Shown piece after piece: positions 1 through 7,540 of a stretch of DNA of 39,045 bases. Position numbers and translations under genes: made by a program. The DNA is taken from positions 1 through 39,045 of the forward strand of contig JADJVQ010000067.1 of NCBI GenBank assembly GCA_016710525.1, in the 5' to 3' direction. The notes under the pieces were generated by a model. That model was not told the DNA's origin. It did not search any database and saw only the letters and a program-made list of their open reading frames with translations. How positions within the stretch are numbered: the stretch's first letter is position 1; each line of letters starts with the position of its first letter. The DNA is from Burkholderiaceae bacterium. GTDB taxonomy: Bacteria; Pseudomonadota; Gammaproteobacteria; Burkholderiales; Burkholderiaceae_E.

Positions 1-126
1 ATTGAGCGCCTGCAGGTGGGCGAGCATGCCGTCGGCCAGCGGTCCGTCGATGGCGTTGCGCCGGTCGGGGCGATTGAGGATCAGTTCGGCCCAGCCGTCG
101 TGGCGTTCACAAAGCACTTCGTTCAA
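1..126 (-). CDS. Enoyl-CoA hydratase/isomerase (crotonase family), N-terminal part only
   Basis: The first 42 codons of a gene that runs off the left edge of the window. The translation contains NRPDRRNAID followed by a Leu-rich helix, which matches the N-terminal strand/helix signature of crotonases (NRP-x-x-x-NAI/AL). These enzymes hydrate or isomerise acyl-CoA thioesters, usually in beta-oxidation or aromatic catabolism. The start is a TTG at 126, chosen because GGAG lies a few bases upstream and no ATG fits. It begins about 50 bp after the stop of the GntR regulator on the same strand, so the two are probably co-transcribed. The catalytic Glu residues lie outside the window, so the substrate cannot be inferred. 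Confidence 0.72.
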   Translation of the reverse strand, partial: MNEVLCERHDGWAELILNRPDRRNAIDGPLADGMLAHLQALN

Positions 127-177
127 GGTCGTCTCCAAAGGGCACGCACCGCCGGGGCAGCGCGTGCGGGATAAAGG

Positions 178-981
178 TCAGGAGCGCAGGGTCACGCGGT
201 AATCCATGCGATCGCCACGGCAATCGGTCTGGCTCCAGGTGACCGCGCGGCGGTTCAGGTCGAAGGTGTGGGTCTGCACCCGCAGCAGCGGCGAGCCGGG
301 GTCGCAGTTCAGGCGGCGGGCGACCGAGCGTGGCGCCGCGACCGCGCTGACGCTGCAGCGGGTTTCGGCCGGGCGCATGCCCAGTTCGACCGCCAGGGCC
401 GTGGCCACGTCGATTTCGCGCAGATCGACCGCGGCCAGCCGCAGCGCCAGCGCCTCATCCAGATAGGTGGTGCCGATCGCGAACGGCTGGTCGTCGAGGT
501 AACGCTGGACCGTGAGTGCGCCGACCGATGCGCCGGGTTCGATGGCCAGCGCGCGCGCGATTTCCCGGGTGGCCGAGACCACCCGGTGAGAGACCAGTTC
601 GCCATGGGCGCGGTAGCCGCGCTTGCGCATGGTCTCGAGGATGCCGACCAGGGGGCCCAGCGTCGTCGGGTGATCGGGGCGGGTCACGAACGAGCCTTTG
701 CCGTTGACCGTGTCGATCAGGCCCGCCGACTGCAGATCGGCCAGCGCCTGGCGAACGGTGATCCGGCTCACGCCGTGCTGGTCGATCAGGGCCGACTCCG
801 ACGGCAGGCGATCGCCGGGAGCCAGCGTGCCCTCGAGGATGCTGCGCCGCAGGTGTTCGCGAACCTGCGCGAACAGCGGCGTGTGCGGCCCGACGCCGGA
901 CCCTGCGGCGGATCGTTTCAGGGCGGGGCGCCGGGGTGTTCCAGCCGGCGGTCTTGCATCGCGCATGCCCCAGCCTATCAT
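178..981 (-). CDS. GntR family transcriptional regulator, HutC/UTRA type
   Basis: A one-component repressor of 267 residues from the ATG at 981. The winged helix-turn-helix is at about residues 35-100 (FAQVREHLRRSILEG, then LPSESALIDQHGVSRITVRQ, then GKGSFV). A UTRA effector-binding domain follows at about 120-260 (RYLDDQPFAIGTTYL). This layout is the HutC/FarR subfamily, whose ligands are small carboxylates, sugars or fatty acids. The first 30 residues are low-complexity, and an ATG at 966 gives a shorter protein that leaves the palindrome at 979-992 wholly upstream. The gene lies upstream of the crotonase gene on the same strand and divergent from the nitronate-monooxygenase-like gene, so it probably controls both and itself. 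The effector is unknown. Confidence 0.9.
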   Translation of the reverse strand: MIGWGMRDARPPAGTPRRPALKRSAAGSGVGPHTPLFAQVREHLRRSILEGTLAPGDRLPSESALIDQHGVSRITVRQALADLQSAGLIDTVNGKGSFVTRPDHPTTLGPLVGILETMRKRGYRAHGELVSHRVVSATREIARALAIEPGASVGALTVQRYLDDQPFAIGTTYLDEALALRLAAVDLREIDVATALAVELGMRPAETRCSVSAVAAPRSVARRLNCDPGSPLLRVQTHTFDLNRRAVTWSQTDCRGDRMDYRVTLRS

Positions 982-992
982 GACAGGTCATG
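979..992. promoter_or_regulatory. Palindrome, candidate operator of the GntR regulator
   Basis: CATGAC-AG-GTCATG is a perfect inverted repeat of two 6-bp arms with a 2-bp centre. It lies in the 27-bp gap between the divergent GntR and flavoprotein genes and overlaps the outer GntR start codon. GntR/HutC repressors commonly bind such short palindromes next to their own start. That it is the operator is inferred from position and symmetry. Confidence 0.5.
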
Positions 993-1007
993 CCGACAGG
1001 AGCCCCG

Positions 1008-2111
1008 ATGAACGATAACGAACCATTGCCGGCCGCCATGCGCACGCCGATCCTCGACTGGTTTGGCATGCGCCATCCGGTGTTCGCCTTTTCCCATTCG
1101 GTGCCGGTGGTGGCGCAGGTGTCGCGCCACGGCGGCCTGGGCGTCTACGGGGCCACCCGCCGCACGCCGGACGAGATCCGCACCGAGCTGGCCCAGCTTC
1201 GCCAGCTGGCCGGCAGTGCGCCGATCGGCGTCAACCTGGTGCTGCCGCCAGGCATGCCCGAAGAGAACGATGCCCAGGCCATCGAGCGCGAGCTGCCGCC
1301 CAGGCACCGCGAATTCATCGCCCGGCTGTACGAGAAGTACCAGGTGCCGGCGCCCAAGCGGCGCGGCATGCGCACGCGCTTTCTTCGGTCCAATGAGGTG
1401 TCGCGCCAGCAGATGCAGGCGGTGATCGACAGCGACGTCGAACTGGTTGCCTGCGGCATCGGCGCCCCGGGCGACTTCGTCGAGCGGTGCAAGCGGCGCG
1501 GCAAGCGCATCGTCGCGCTGTGCGGATCGCCCAAGCACGCGCGCCGCGCGATCGACTCCGGGGCCGATTTCCTGGTCGCGCAAGGCCATGATTCGGGCGC
1601 GCACACCGGTCCGATCGGCACCTTTTCGCTGGTGCCCCAGATCGTCGACATCGCCGGCCCGGTGCCGGTGCTCGCCGCCGGCGGGGTGGTGACCGGTCGC
1701 CATCTGGCCGCGTCGCTGGCGCTGGGCGCGCAAGGGGTGTGGACCGGATCGGTCTGGCTGGTCGCCGAAGAGTACGGGCTGAACCCCATAATCCTGCGCA
1801 AGCTGCTCGGTGCCGGCAGCGAAGACACCGTGATCACCCGCTCCGAAAGCGGCAAGACTCTTCGCCAGATCCGATCGGCCTGGAGCGACGAGTGGGCTGC
1901 GCCGGACGCGCCCCGGCCGCTGGCCATGCCCTACCAGGACATCCTGGTGGGCGACCTGCTGGGTGCGATCGACGATCATGAGATCGAACCGCTGATGCAC
2001 TACGCGGTCGGGCAGGGGGTGGCCTACCTGAACGAGGTCCGGCCGGTGGCGGCGATCCTCGAAGAGCTGGTGGCGCAGGCGGTGGTTGCGCTCAGGCGCC
2101 TGGGCGCCTGA
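1008..2111 (+). CDS. Nitronate monooxygenase-like FMN-dependent oxidoreductase
   Basis: A TIM-barrel flavoprotein of the NMO / 2-nitropropane dioxygenase family, 367 residues. Family marks are an N-terminal PILDWFGMRHPVFAF, a central GADFLVAQGHDSGAHTG with the His/Gly cluster that binds FMN phosphate and substrate, and PVLAAGGVVTGRHLAASLALGAQ. Family members oxidise alkyl nitronates or act as enoyl reductases on acyl chains. The ATG at 1008 is chosen over the in-frame ATG at 990 because AGGAG lies five bases before it. The divergent HutC-type regulator and nearby crotonase suggest a small catabolic unit, but the real substrate is unknown. A hairpin follows the stop. Confidence 0.85.
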   Translation: MNDNEPLPAAMRTPILDWFGMRHPVFAFSHSVPVVAQVSRHGGLGVYGATRRTPDEIRTELAQLRQLAGSAPIGVNLVLPPGMPEENDAQAIERELPPRHREFIARLYEKYQVPAPKRRGMRTRFLRSNEVSRQQMQAVIDSDVELVACGIGAPGDFVERCKRRGKRIVALCGSPKHARRAIDSGADFLVAQGHDSGAHTGPIGTFSLVPQIVDIAGPVPVLAAGGVVTGRHLAASLALGAQGVWTGSVWLVAEEYGLNPIILRKLLGAGSEDTVITRSESGKTLRQIRSAWSDEWAAPDAPRPLAMPYQDILVGDLLGAIDDHEIEPLMHYAVGQGVAYLNEVRPVAAILEELVAQAVVALRRLGA

Positions 2112-2119
2112 GCGCGGCG

Positions 2120-2145
2120 CCGGGCGCGCGATGCATGGCGCCCGG
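2120..2145. terminator. GC-rich hairpin between convergent genes
   Basis: CCGGGCGC and GCGCCCGG form a perfect 8-bp stem around a 10-base loop, filling the space between the stop codons of the flavoprotein (+) and the Crp-family gene (-). There is no U-tract on either side, so it is at best a weak bidirectional or Rho-assisted terminator. Confidence 0.4.
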
Positions 2146-2931
2146 TCAGTCGATTGGAGCGCCGCGTGCCACGGATCGGGCGCCATCCGACAGGCTGTCG
2201 AGGTCTTCGATCATCCGCCGCAGCGCGGGCGTGTCGTTGACGGTGATGCGGCCATAGTCGAGCGACAGCAGGCCGGCCTGCGCCAGCGCCTGCAGTTCGC
2301 GATTCACGCTCTGGCGGGTGACGCCCAGGGTCGCGGCGAGGTCGGCCTGCGAGACCCGCAAGGTCTGGGCACCGCCATCGCGCCACTCGACCGATCCGGC
2401 ACGCACCAGCGCATACACCGACAGCGCCAGCCGCTGGGGCAGCGGCGCGGTCAGCTGGTCGGTGATGCCGGCCATGGTCTTGCGATAACGATGGGCAAGC
2501 TCCACCGCCACGGCCTGCCACAGTGTCGGGCGCTGCTCCAGCGCGGCGCGAACCGCCTGGCCCGGCACCATCAGCAGTTCGGTGTCCTCGAGCACCATCA
2601 GGTACTGCGGCAGGCGCGGCTGGTTCATGACCGCCAGCAGGCCATACACATATCCGGGGCCGCCGGTGTGCAGGATGAATTTTTTACCGGTGCGGGTGAA
2701 GGCGCCCACTTCGACGGCACCGCGCACCACGATCACGACCGAGTCGAGTCGTGTCCCCGGCCGCGTCACCGTGCTGCGCCGGGCCGGCTGACGGAACTGC
2801 GCCTCGCTGGCGAGCGTCTCGAGCACATCGGGCGGCCAGTCCCGGAACATGCGTGCCGAGCGCAGCGCCAGCATGGCCGCCTCGACGTCGCGCGTCGTGC
2901 GATCGGACAGGGCATCGAATGGTGTCGACAT
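2146..2931 (-). CDS. Crp/Fnr family transcriptional regulator
   Basis: A 261-residue regulator. A cyclic-nucleotide-binding-like beta-barrel spans about residues 25-145 (VVIVVRGAVEVGAF, GPGYVYGLLAVMN), followed by a dimerisation helix and a Crp-type winged HTH at about 185-245 (SQADLAATLGVTRQSVNRE, then LDYGRITVND). No N-terminal Cys cluster of the Fnr type is visible, so it is not an oxygen-sensing Fe-S Fnr. The start at 2931 lies 12 bp after the stop of the formylglycine-generating enzyme, which puts it at the end of the sulfatase operon. By inference it responds to a signal linked to sulfate-ester use. The ligand cannot be told from sequence. Confidence 0.88.
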   Translation of the reverse strand: MSTPFDALSDRTTRDVEAAMLALRSARMFRDWPPDVLETLASEAQFRQPARRSTVTRPGTRLDSVVIVVRGAVEVGAFTRTGKKFILHTGGPGYVYGLLAVMNQPRLPQYLMVLEDTELLMVPGQAVRAALEQRPTLWQAVAVELAHRYRKTMAGITDQLTAPLPQRLALSVYALVRAGSVEWRDGGAQTLRVSQADLAATLGVTRQSVNRELQALAQAGLLSLDYGRITVNDTPALRRMIEDLDSLSDGARSVARGAPID

Positions 2932-2943
2932 GGAAGGCCAGTC

Positions 2944-3975
2944 TCAGCTGCTCGCGCAACGAAAGCCGATGTGGCCGGTCGAGCTGTCGGGCGAGGCCGC
3001 CGAACGGGCGGCGTTGCGGTAGCGCCAGCAGTACGAGGGGTGACACAGATAGCTGCCACCACGCATGACCCGCTCCAGGCCGCTGGCCGGCCCGCGCGGA
3101 TCCGGCACCGGGTCCGGTGCGGCGCGACGGGCGATGGCGGCGGGCCAGCGCGCATCGAACCAGTCGGCGCACCACTCCCAGCAGTTGCCGGCCATGTTGT
3201 GAAGACCGTAGCCGTTGGGCTCGAAACTGTCGGCCGGGGCCAGGCCGTAGTGGCCGTCGAGCCTGTGGTTGTCGCTCGGGAACACGCCCTGCCAGACGTT
3301 GCACGGATGCCGGCCTCCGGGGGTTTCGTCGTCGCCCCAGGGAAACCGGCGACCTTCCAGGCCGCCGCGCGCCGCACGCTCCCATTCGGCCTCGGTCGGC
3401 AGGCGCTTGCCGGCCCATGCGCAAAACGCCAGGGCATCGTCGTGCGACACATGCACGACCGGGTGATGGCCGCGACCAGCGAGCGAACTTTGCGGGCCGT
3501 CCGGATGGCGCCAGTCGGCCCCATGCACCTCGCGCCACCAGGGAGCGGCGGCGACGCCGCGGGTCTCGGCGAAATCCTCGGGCAGCAGTCCGGCGAACAC
3601 GAACGACCATCCCTGGCGTTCGGCGTCGGTGCGATAGCCGGTGGCGGCCGCGAAGCGCTCGAAGCGCGCATTGGTGACCGCCAGCCGATCGAGGCGAAAG
3701 GCTTCGAGCCGGACCGGACGCGACGGCCCCTCGCCATCGGACGGATGGCCCTCGTGGCGGCCGCAGCCCATGGCGAACACGCCGGCCGGGATCTCGACCA
3801 TGTCGGCGATGTCCGCTAAGCCGGACGGCGCAGCTGGAGGATGCGAGCTGGCCGCATCCGGCGGCGTGACGGTGCGCGCCGCATCCGGCACGCCGGGTTT
3901 GCCGGCGGCCCGGTCGGGCGACCCGTCGCGGGCCGCCTGGCGCGACGGACTGCAGCAGGGCTTGGACGCCACCAT
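2944..3975 (-). CDS. Formylglycine-generating enzyme (sulfatase-modifying factor)
   Basis: FGE/SUMF1 family enzyme of 343 residues that oxidises the active-site Cys of type I sulfatases to formylglycine. The fold begins near residue 58 (MVEIPAGVFAMGCG) after a Pro/Ala-rich N-terminal stretch. Landmarks are GKRLPTEAEWERAARGG, FPWGDD, GNCWEWCADWF and, near the C-terminus, RGGSYLCHPSYCWRYR. The last carries both catalytic cysteines of the copper-binding pair in C-x4-C spacing, as in human SUMF1, so the enzyme should be an active oxygen-dependent FGE. It starts 6 bp after the sulfatase stop, and the partner sulfatase has the CSPTR sequence that FGE recognises. The Cys-rich start MVASKPCCSP is not an obvious lipobox. 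Confidence 0.93.
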   Translation of the reverse strand: MVASKPCCSPSRQAARDGSPDRAAGKPGVPDAARTVTPPDAASSHPPAAPSGLADIADMVEIPAGVFAMGCGRHEGHPSDGEGPSRPVRLEAFRLDRLAVTNARFERFAAATGYRTDAERQGWSFVFAGLLPEDFAETRGVAAAPWWREVHGADWRHPDGPQSSLAGRGHHPVVHVSHDDALAFCAWAGKRLPTEAEWERAARGGLEGRRFPWGDDETPGGRHPCNVWQGVFPSDNHRLDGHYGLAPADSFEPNGYGLHNMAGNCWEWCADWFDARWPAAIARRAAPDPVPDPRGPASGLERVMRGGSYLCHPSYCWRYRNAARSAASPDSSTGHIGFRCASS

Positions 3976-3981
3976 GCCGGC

Positions 3982-6252
3982 TTACTGGCGCGACTGGTCG
4001 CTGGCCTGCTGGGCCGCGCGCGCCTCGCGTTCGTCGCGCTTCGGGCGCCGCGGCAGGTCGAACACCAGGCGTTTGATCGTGCCCTGGAAGTCGAAAGGGA
4101 CCTGGTAGTCGTCGCTGACCGCCGAGCCGGCATCGCGGCCGGCGTCCATGCCGTTGGACGAGATCATCCGCAGCACCTTTGGAACGTCGACCCGCCCGCA
4201 CGCCACGCCATCGATCGACACGGTGGCGCGGCCCGCTTCGCCGATCTTCTCGAAGGCCACCGACACGGTGGCGGCCCCGACCGGAATTGGCCGGTCGGAC
4301 ACCGCTTTGTAGTGCGTCGCGAACAGGTTGTAGTCGAACACCAACCGGTCGCCCAGGACGTAGAACGCAATGCCATTGTGAGCGCTGCCCAGCGCGAAGA
4401 GAGCTCCCTGCATGCCGGCGACCGGCCGATCGAGTTCGGCGGTGACGGTGAAGCTGCGGTTGCCCAGCGGGGGCGCGACTTCGCCGCTCATATGGGCAAC
4501 CGGCGGATACAGCACGTAGCGCTCACGATTGCGCGGCATGCGCGTGCGTGGCGATGGTGTCCACAGTTGTGCCCGCCGATCGTCCAGCGGCAGCACGCCA
4601 TAGCGCCCGGCTTCGGTCCACCACAGCTCGATCATCTTGGCCAGGCGTTCGGGCTGCTCGCGAGCCAGGTCCCGGCATTCGGAGAAGTCGGTGTCCAGGT
4701 GATAGAGCTCCCAGCGGTCGTCGTCGAACGGCGTTCCGGGCTTGTGGAAAGTGACGGCCTTCCAGCCGCCCGAGAAAATGGCCCGGCTGCCGTACATCTC
4801 GAAGTACTGCGACTGCTTGCGCGTGGGCAGCTCGCGGCTGCCGGCGTCGAAGGTGTAGGCCAGGCTCTCGCCGTGCACCGGCATCTGCGCCACGCCATTG
4901 AGCAGCTCGGGCGGATGCACGCCGACGATCTCCAGCAGCGTGGGCGTGATGTCGGTGACATGATGGAACTGCGTGCGGATGCCGCCCGCATCGTGGATGC
5001 CGGCCGGCCAGTTGACGATCAGCGGGTCGCGGATGCCCCCGCCGTGGGTGTTCTGCTTGTAACGCTTGCCCGGCGTGTTGCCCACCTGGGCCCAGCCCCA
5101 CGGATAGTTGGTGTTCGACTTCGGACCGCCGATGTCGTCCAGCCGGCCCATGCTCTCTTCGAGGGTCTCGGGGATGCCGTTGAAGTACTTGAAGGTGTCG
5201 ATCACGCCGATCGCGCCACCCTCCTGGCTGGCGCCGTTGTCCGACATCAGCATCGTGACCGTGTTGTCGCGCTCGCCGATCTGCTCCAGGAAGGCCATCA
5301 GCCGTCCGACCTGGGAGTCGGTGTGGTCGAGGAATCCGGCGAACGCCTCCTGCAGGCGCAGCGCCAGTGTCCGCTGTTCGGCGGGCAGGCTGTCCCAGGC
5401 ATCGACGCCCGGATTGCGCGGCGCCAGTTCGGTGTCGGCCGGGATGATTCCGAGCGCCTTCTGCCGTTCGAACCATCGTTGACGGGTGGCGTCCCAGCCC
5501 TCGTCGAAGCGGCCCTTGTATTTGTCCAGGAAAGCCTTGGGCGGCTGGTGCGGCGCATGGGTGGCGCCGAAGCACAGGTACAGGAAGAACGGGCGCTCGG
5601 GCACCGCGGACTTCTGGCTGCGGATCATGCCGATCGCCTGGTCGACCAGATCCTCGGTGAGGTGATAGCCCTCGTCGGCGGTGCGCGGCTGGTCGATCGG
5701 GTGGTTGTCGCAGTACAACTCGGGGGCGAACTGGTCGGTCTCGCCCTGCAGGAATCCGTAGTAGCGGTCAAAGCCGCGGGCCAGCGGCCACTGGTCGAAG
5801 GGGCCGGCCGCGGAGGTTTCTTCCATCGGGGTGAGGTGCCACTTGCCTACCGCGAAGGTGGAGTAGCCCTGCGGGCGGATCATCTCGGCCAGGGTGGCGG
5901 CACTCTTGGCGACACCGCCGGTGCAGTTGGGAAATCCGGTGTTCCAGTTGGCCAGGCCGCGCATGCCGACGGAATGGTGATTGCGCCCGGTGAGCAGGGC
6001 GGCCCGGGTCGGCGAGCACAGGGCGGTGGTATGGAAGTTGGTGTAGCGCAGCCCGCCCGCGGCCAGGCGATCGATGTTCGGGGTGTCGATGGTCGAGCCG
6101 TAGCAGCCGAAGTGCGAGAACCCGGTGTCGTCGAACAGGATCACCACCACATTGGGCGCTCCGTCACGCGGCCTGGGCAGTTCGGGCCACCACGGTTTGG
6201 ATTCTTCCGCGGTGCGTCCGATGCGCGCCTTGTTCCGGGTGTCTTGGGTCAT
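3982..6252 (-). CDS. Type I arylsulfatase, Cys-type
   Basis: A 756-residue sulfatase hydrolysing sulfate esters. The N-terminal NVVVILFDDTGFSHFG holds the metal-binding Asp pair near residues 41-42. The modification motif CSPTR is at residues 79-83, with the Cys to be converted to formylglycine by the next gene, and is followed by AALLTGRNHHSVG. Further conserved parts are VGKWHLTP, FFLYLCFGATHAPHQPP and MLMSDNGAS. The C-terminal 200 residues form the extra domain of the large S1 sulfatases. No signal peptide is visible, so it is probably cytoplasmic. The ATG at 6252 is chosen because AGGAGG lies upstream; an open frame continues 74 codons further but lacks any RBS. First gene of a sulfatase-FGE-Crp operon. 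The substrate is unknown; an alkyl or aryl sulfate is possible. Confidence 0.93.
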   Translation of the reverse strand: MTQDTRNKARIGRTAEESKPWWPELPRPRDGAPNVVVILFDDTGFSHFGCYGSTIDTPNIDRLAAGGLRYTNFHTTALCSPTRAALLTGRNHHSVGMRGLANWNTGFPNCTGGVAKSAATLAEMIRPQGYSTFAVGKWHLTPMEETSAAGPFDQWPLARGFDRYYGFLQGETDQFAPELYCDNHPIDQPRTADEGYHLTEDLVDQAIGMIRSQKSAVPERPFFLYLCFGATHAPHQPPKAFLDKYKGRFDEGWDATRQRWFERQKALGIIPADTELAPRNPGVDAWDSLPAEQRTLALRLQEAFAGFLDHTDSQVGRLMAFLEQIGERDNTVTMLMSDNGASQEGGAIGVIDTFKYFNGIPETLEESMGRLDDIGGPKSNTNYPWGWAQVGNTPGKRYKQNTHGGGIRDPLIVNWPAGIHDAGGIRTQFHHVTDITPTLLEIVGVHPPELLNGVAQMPVHGESLAYTFDAGSRELPTRKQSQYFEMYGSRAIFSGGWKAVTFHKPGTPFDDDRWELYHLDTDFSECRDLAREQPERLAKMIELWWTEAGRYGVLPLDDRRAQLWTPSPRTRMPRNRERYVLYPPVAHMSGEVAPPLGNRSFTVTAELDRPVAGMQGALFALGSAHNGIAFYVLGDRLVFDYNLFATHYKAVSDRPIPVGAATVSVAFEKIGEAGRATVSIDGVACGRVDVPKVLRMISSNGMDAGRDAGSAVSDDYQVPFDFQGTIKRLVFDLPRRPKRDEREARAAQQASDQSRQ

Positions 6253-6411
6253 TGCGGCCTCCTTGTCGTGGCGGTATCTGAGCACACTTCGACTCGCGCG
6301 GGCGATGCGTCGATTTCCGGCCGGCGGAACGCGCGAGGGCACCGGGCGAATTCGACATGGCCGCGGACCTGGCTCGCCAGATGGCCTCGCGTCGGCGCAA
6401 ACGATCGCGAT

Positions 6412-6444
6412 AAGCTCGGCCGCCCCGTGACTGGCGCCGAGCTT
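6412..6444. promoter_or_regulatory. Inverted repeat upstream of the Bug protein gene
   Basis: AAGCTCGGC (6412-6420) and GCCGAGCTT (6436-6444) are perfect 9-bp complements separated by 15 bases. They lie in the 242-bp divergent region between the sulfatase and the solute-binding protein, about 50 bp before the latter's start. The repeat may be a regulator site or a leader hairpin. No clear sigma70 promoter was recognised by eye. Confidence 0.35.
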
Positions 6445-6494
6445 GCTGGTGCGCCGGCCGGTCCGCCCGCCCATCGCTTTTTCAAGGATCCTCC

Positions 6495-7496
6495 ATGAGC
6501 CATCGACCCGATCCCTCTTCCCGCACCCGGCGTACGCTGCTTGGCCTGGCGGCGCTGCCGTTGGCGATCGGGCACGGTTTGGCGTCCGCGCAGGCTTGGC
6601 CGAACAAGGGGATCAAGCTGGTGCTGCCCAGTGGCGCGGGAGGTGGGTCCGACTTGTTCGGCCGCCCCCTGGCCGAGTACATGAGCCAGCAGCTCAAGGT
6701 GCCGGTCGTGGTCGAGAATCGCCCCGGCGCCAATGGCATCCTGGCGCATGAAACGGTCGTGCGCCAGCCGGCCGACGGCTATTCCCTGGTGATTTCGTAC
6801 CCGGCTGCCGTGATCGGCAACAAGCTGACCCAGGCCAAGATGTCTCACGATCCGCTGACCGACCTGCAACCGATCGGACGCATCGGCGGTGGCGGCGGCA
6901 ACACACTGATCGTCAATGCCGACGTGCCGGTGCGCAATCTCAAGGAACTGGTCGAGTGGGTGCGCGGCAAGGGCGGCGAAGTCAGCTATGCGTCCTGGGG
7001 CATTGCCTCCGGCGGACATTTCATCATGGAGATGCTCAAGCACAAGCTGGGCATGAAGCTCAACCATGTGCCCTACAAGACGGTGGCGCAGATTCCGCCG
7101 GACATCATTTCCGGCGTGGTCCCGATGGCCTGGATCGATTCGGCCACACCGGTAACGCATGTCAAGGCCGGCCGTGTCCGCCCGATCGCGGTTGCAGCCC
7201 AGCGGCGGCTGCCGCAATTTCCGGATGCCGCTACCTTGAACGAACAGGGCGTGCCATTCGAAGTCGAAACTTGGTACGGGCTGTTTGCGCCGACTGGCCT
7301 GCCCCCCGATGTCCTGGCGCGTTTGAACACGGTGCTCAACCAGTGGATCCGGCTGCCCGAGACAGTGGCCTTCTTCGAGCAGAAGCAGAATGCGCCGGCG
7401 CCCATCCCCACCACGCCCGAGCAATTCGCGCAGGTACTGCAGCGCGATCTCGGGGCCTGGAAACGCCTGATCGCCGACTCCAAGATCGTCCTCTGA
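6495..7496 (+). CDS. Bug/TctC family periplasmic solute-binding protein
   Basis: A 333-residue extracytoplasmic receptor of the tripartite tricarboxylate transporter type, a family greatly expanded in Burkholderiales. It has an Arg-rich n-region and a hydrophobic core (LLGLAALPLAIG) ending at ASAQA, after which mature protein begins with WPNKGIKLVLPSGAGGGSD. Typical Bug motifs follow: VVENRPGANGILA, VPYKT, and GLFAPTGLPPDVLARLN. AAGGATCC lies just before the ATG. There is no TctA/TctB membrane partner nearby, which is common for orphan Bug proteins. It is 44 bp upstream of an acyl-CoA synthetase, so the ligand may be a carboxylate that the synthetase then activates; that link is inference. 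Confidence 0.9.
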   Translation: MSHRPDPSSRTRRTLLGLAALPLAIGHGLASAQAWPNKGIKLVLPSGAGGGSDLFGRPLAEYMSQQLKVPVVVENRPGANGILAHETVVRQPADGYSLVISYPAAVIGNKLTQAKMSHDPLTDLQPIGRIGGGGGNTLIVNADVPVRNLKELVEWVRGKGGEVSYASWGIASGGHFIMEMLKHKLGMKLNHVPYKTVAQIPPDIISGVVPMAWIDSATPVTHVKAGRVRPIAVAAQRRLPQFPDAATLNEQGVPFEVETWYGLFAPTGLPPDVLARLNTVLNQWIRLPETVAFFEQKQNAPAPIPTTPEQFAQVLQRDLGAWKRLIADSKIVL

Positions 7497-7540
7497 GCCC
7501 AAAGCGCTCACCCGTCATTCCAGCCCAGGAAATACGCGCC

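Noticed and set aside
3841..6498. Long open frame of 885 codons on the plus strand
   Set aside because: It is antisense to the sulfatase and formylglycine enzyme. High GC keeps the frame open; the product has no recognisable domains.
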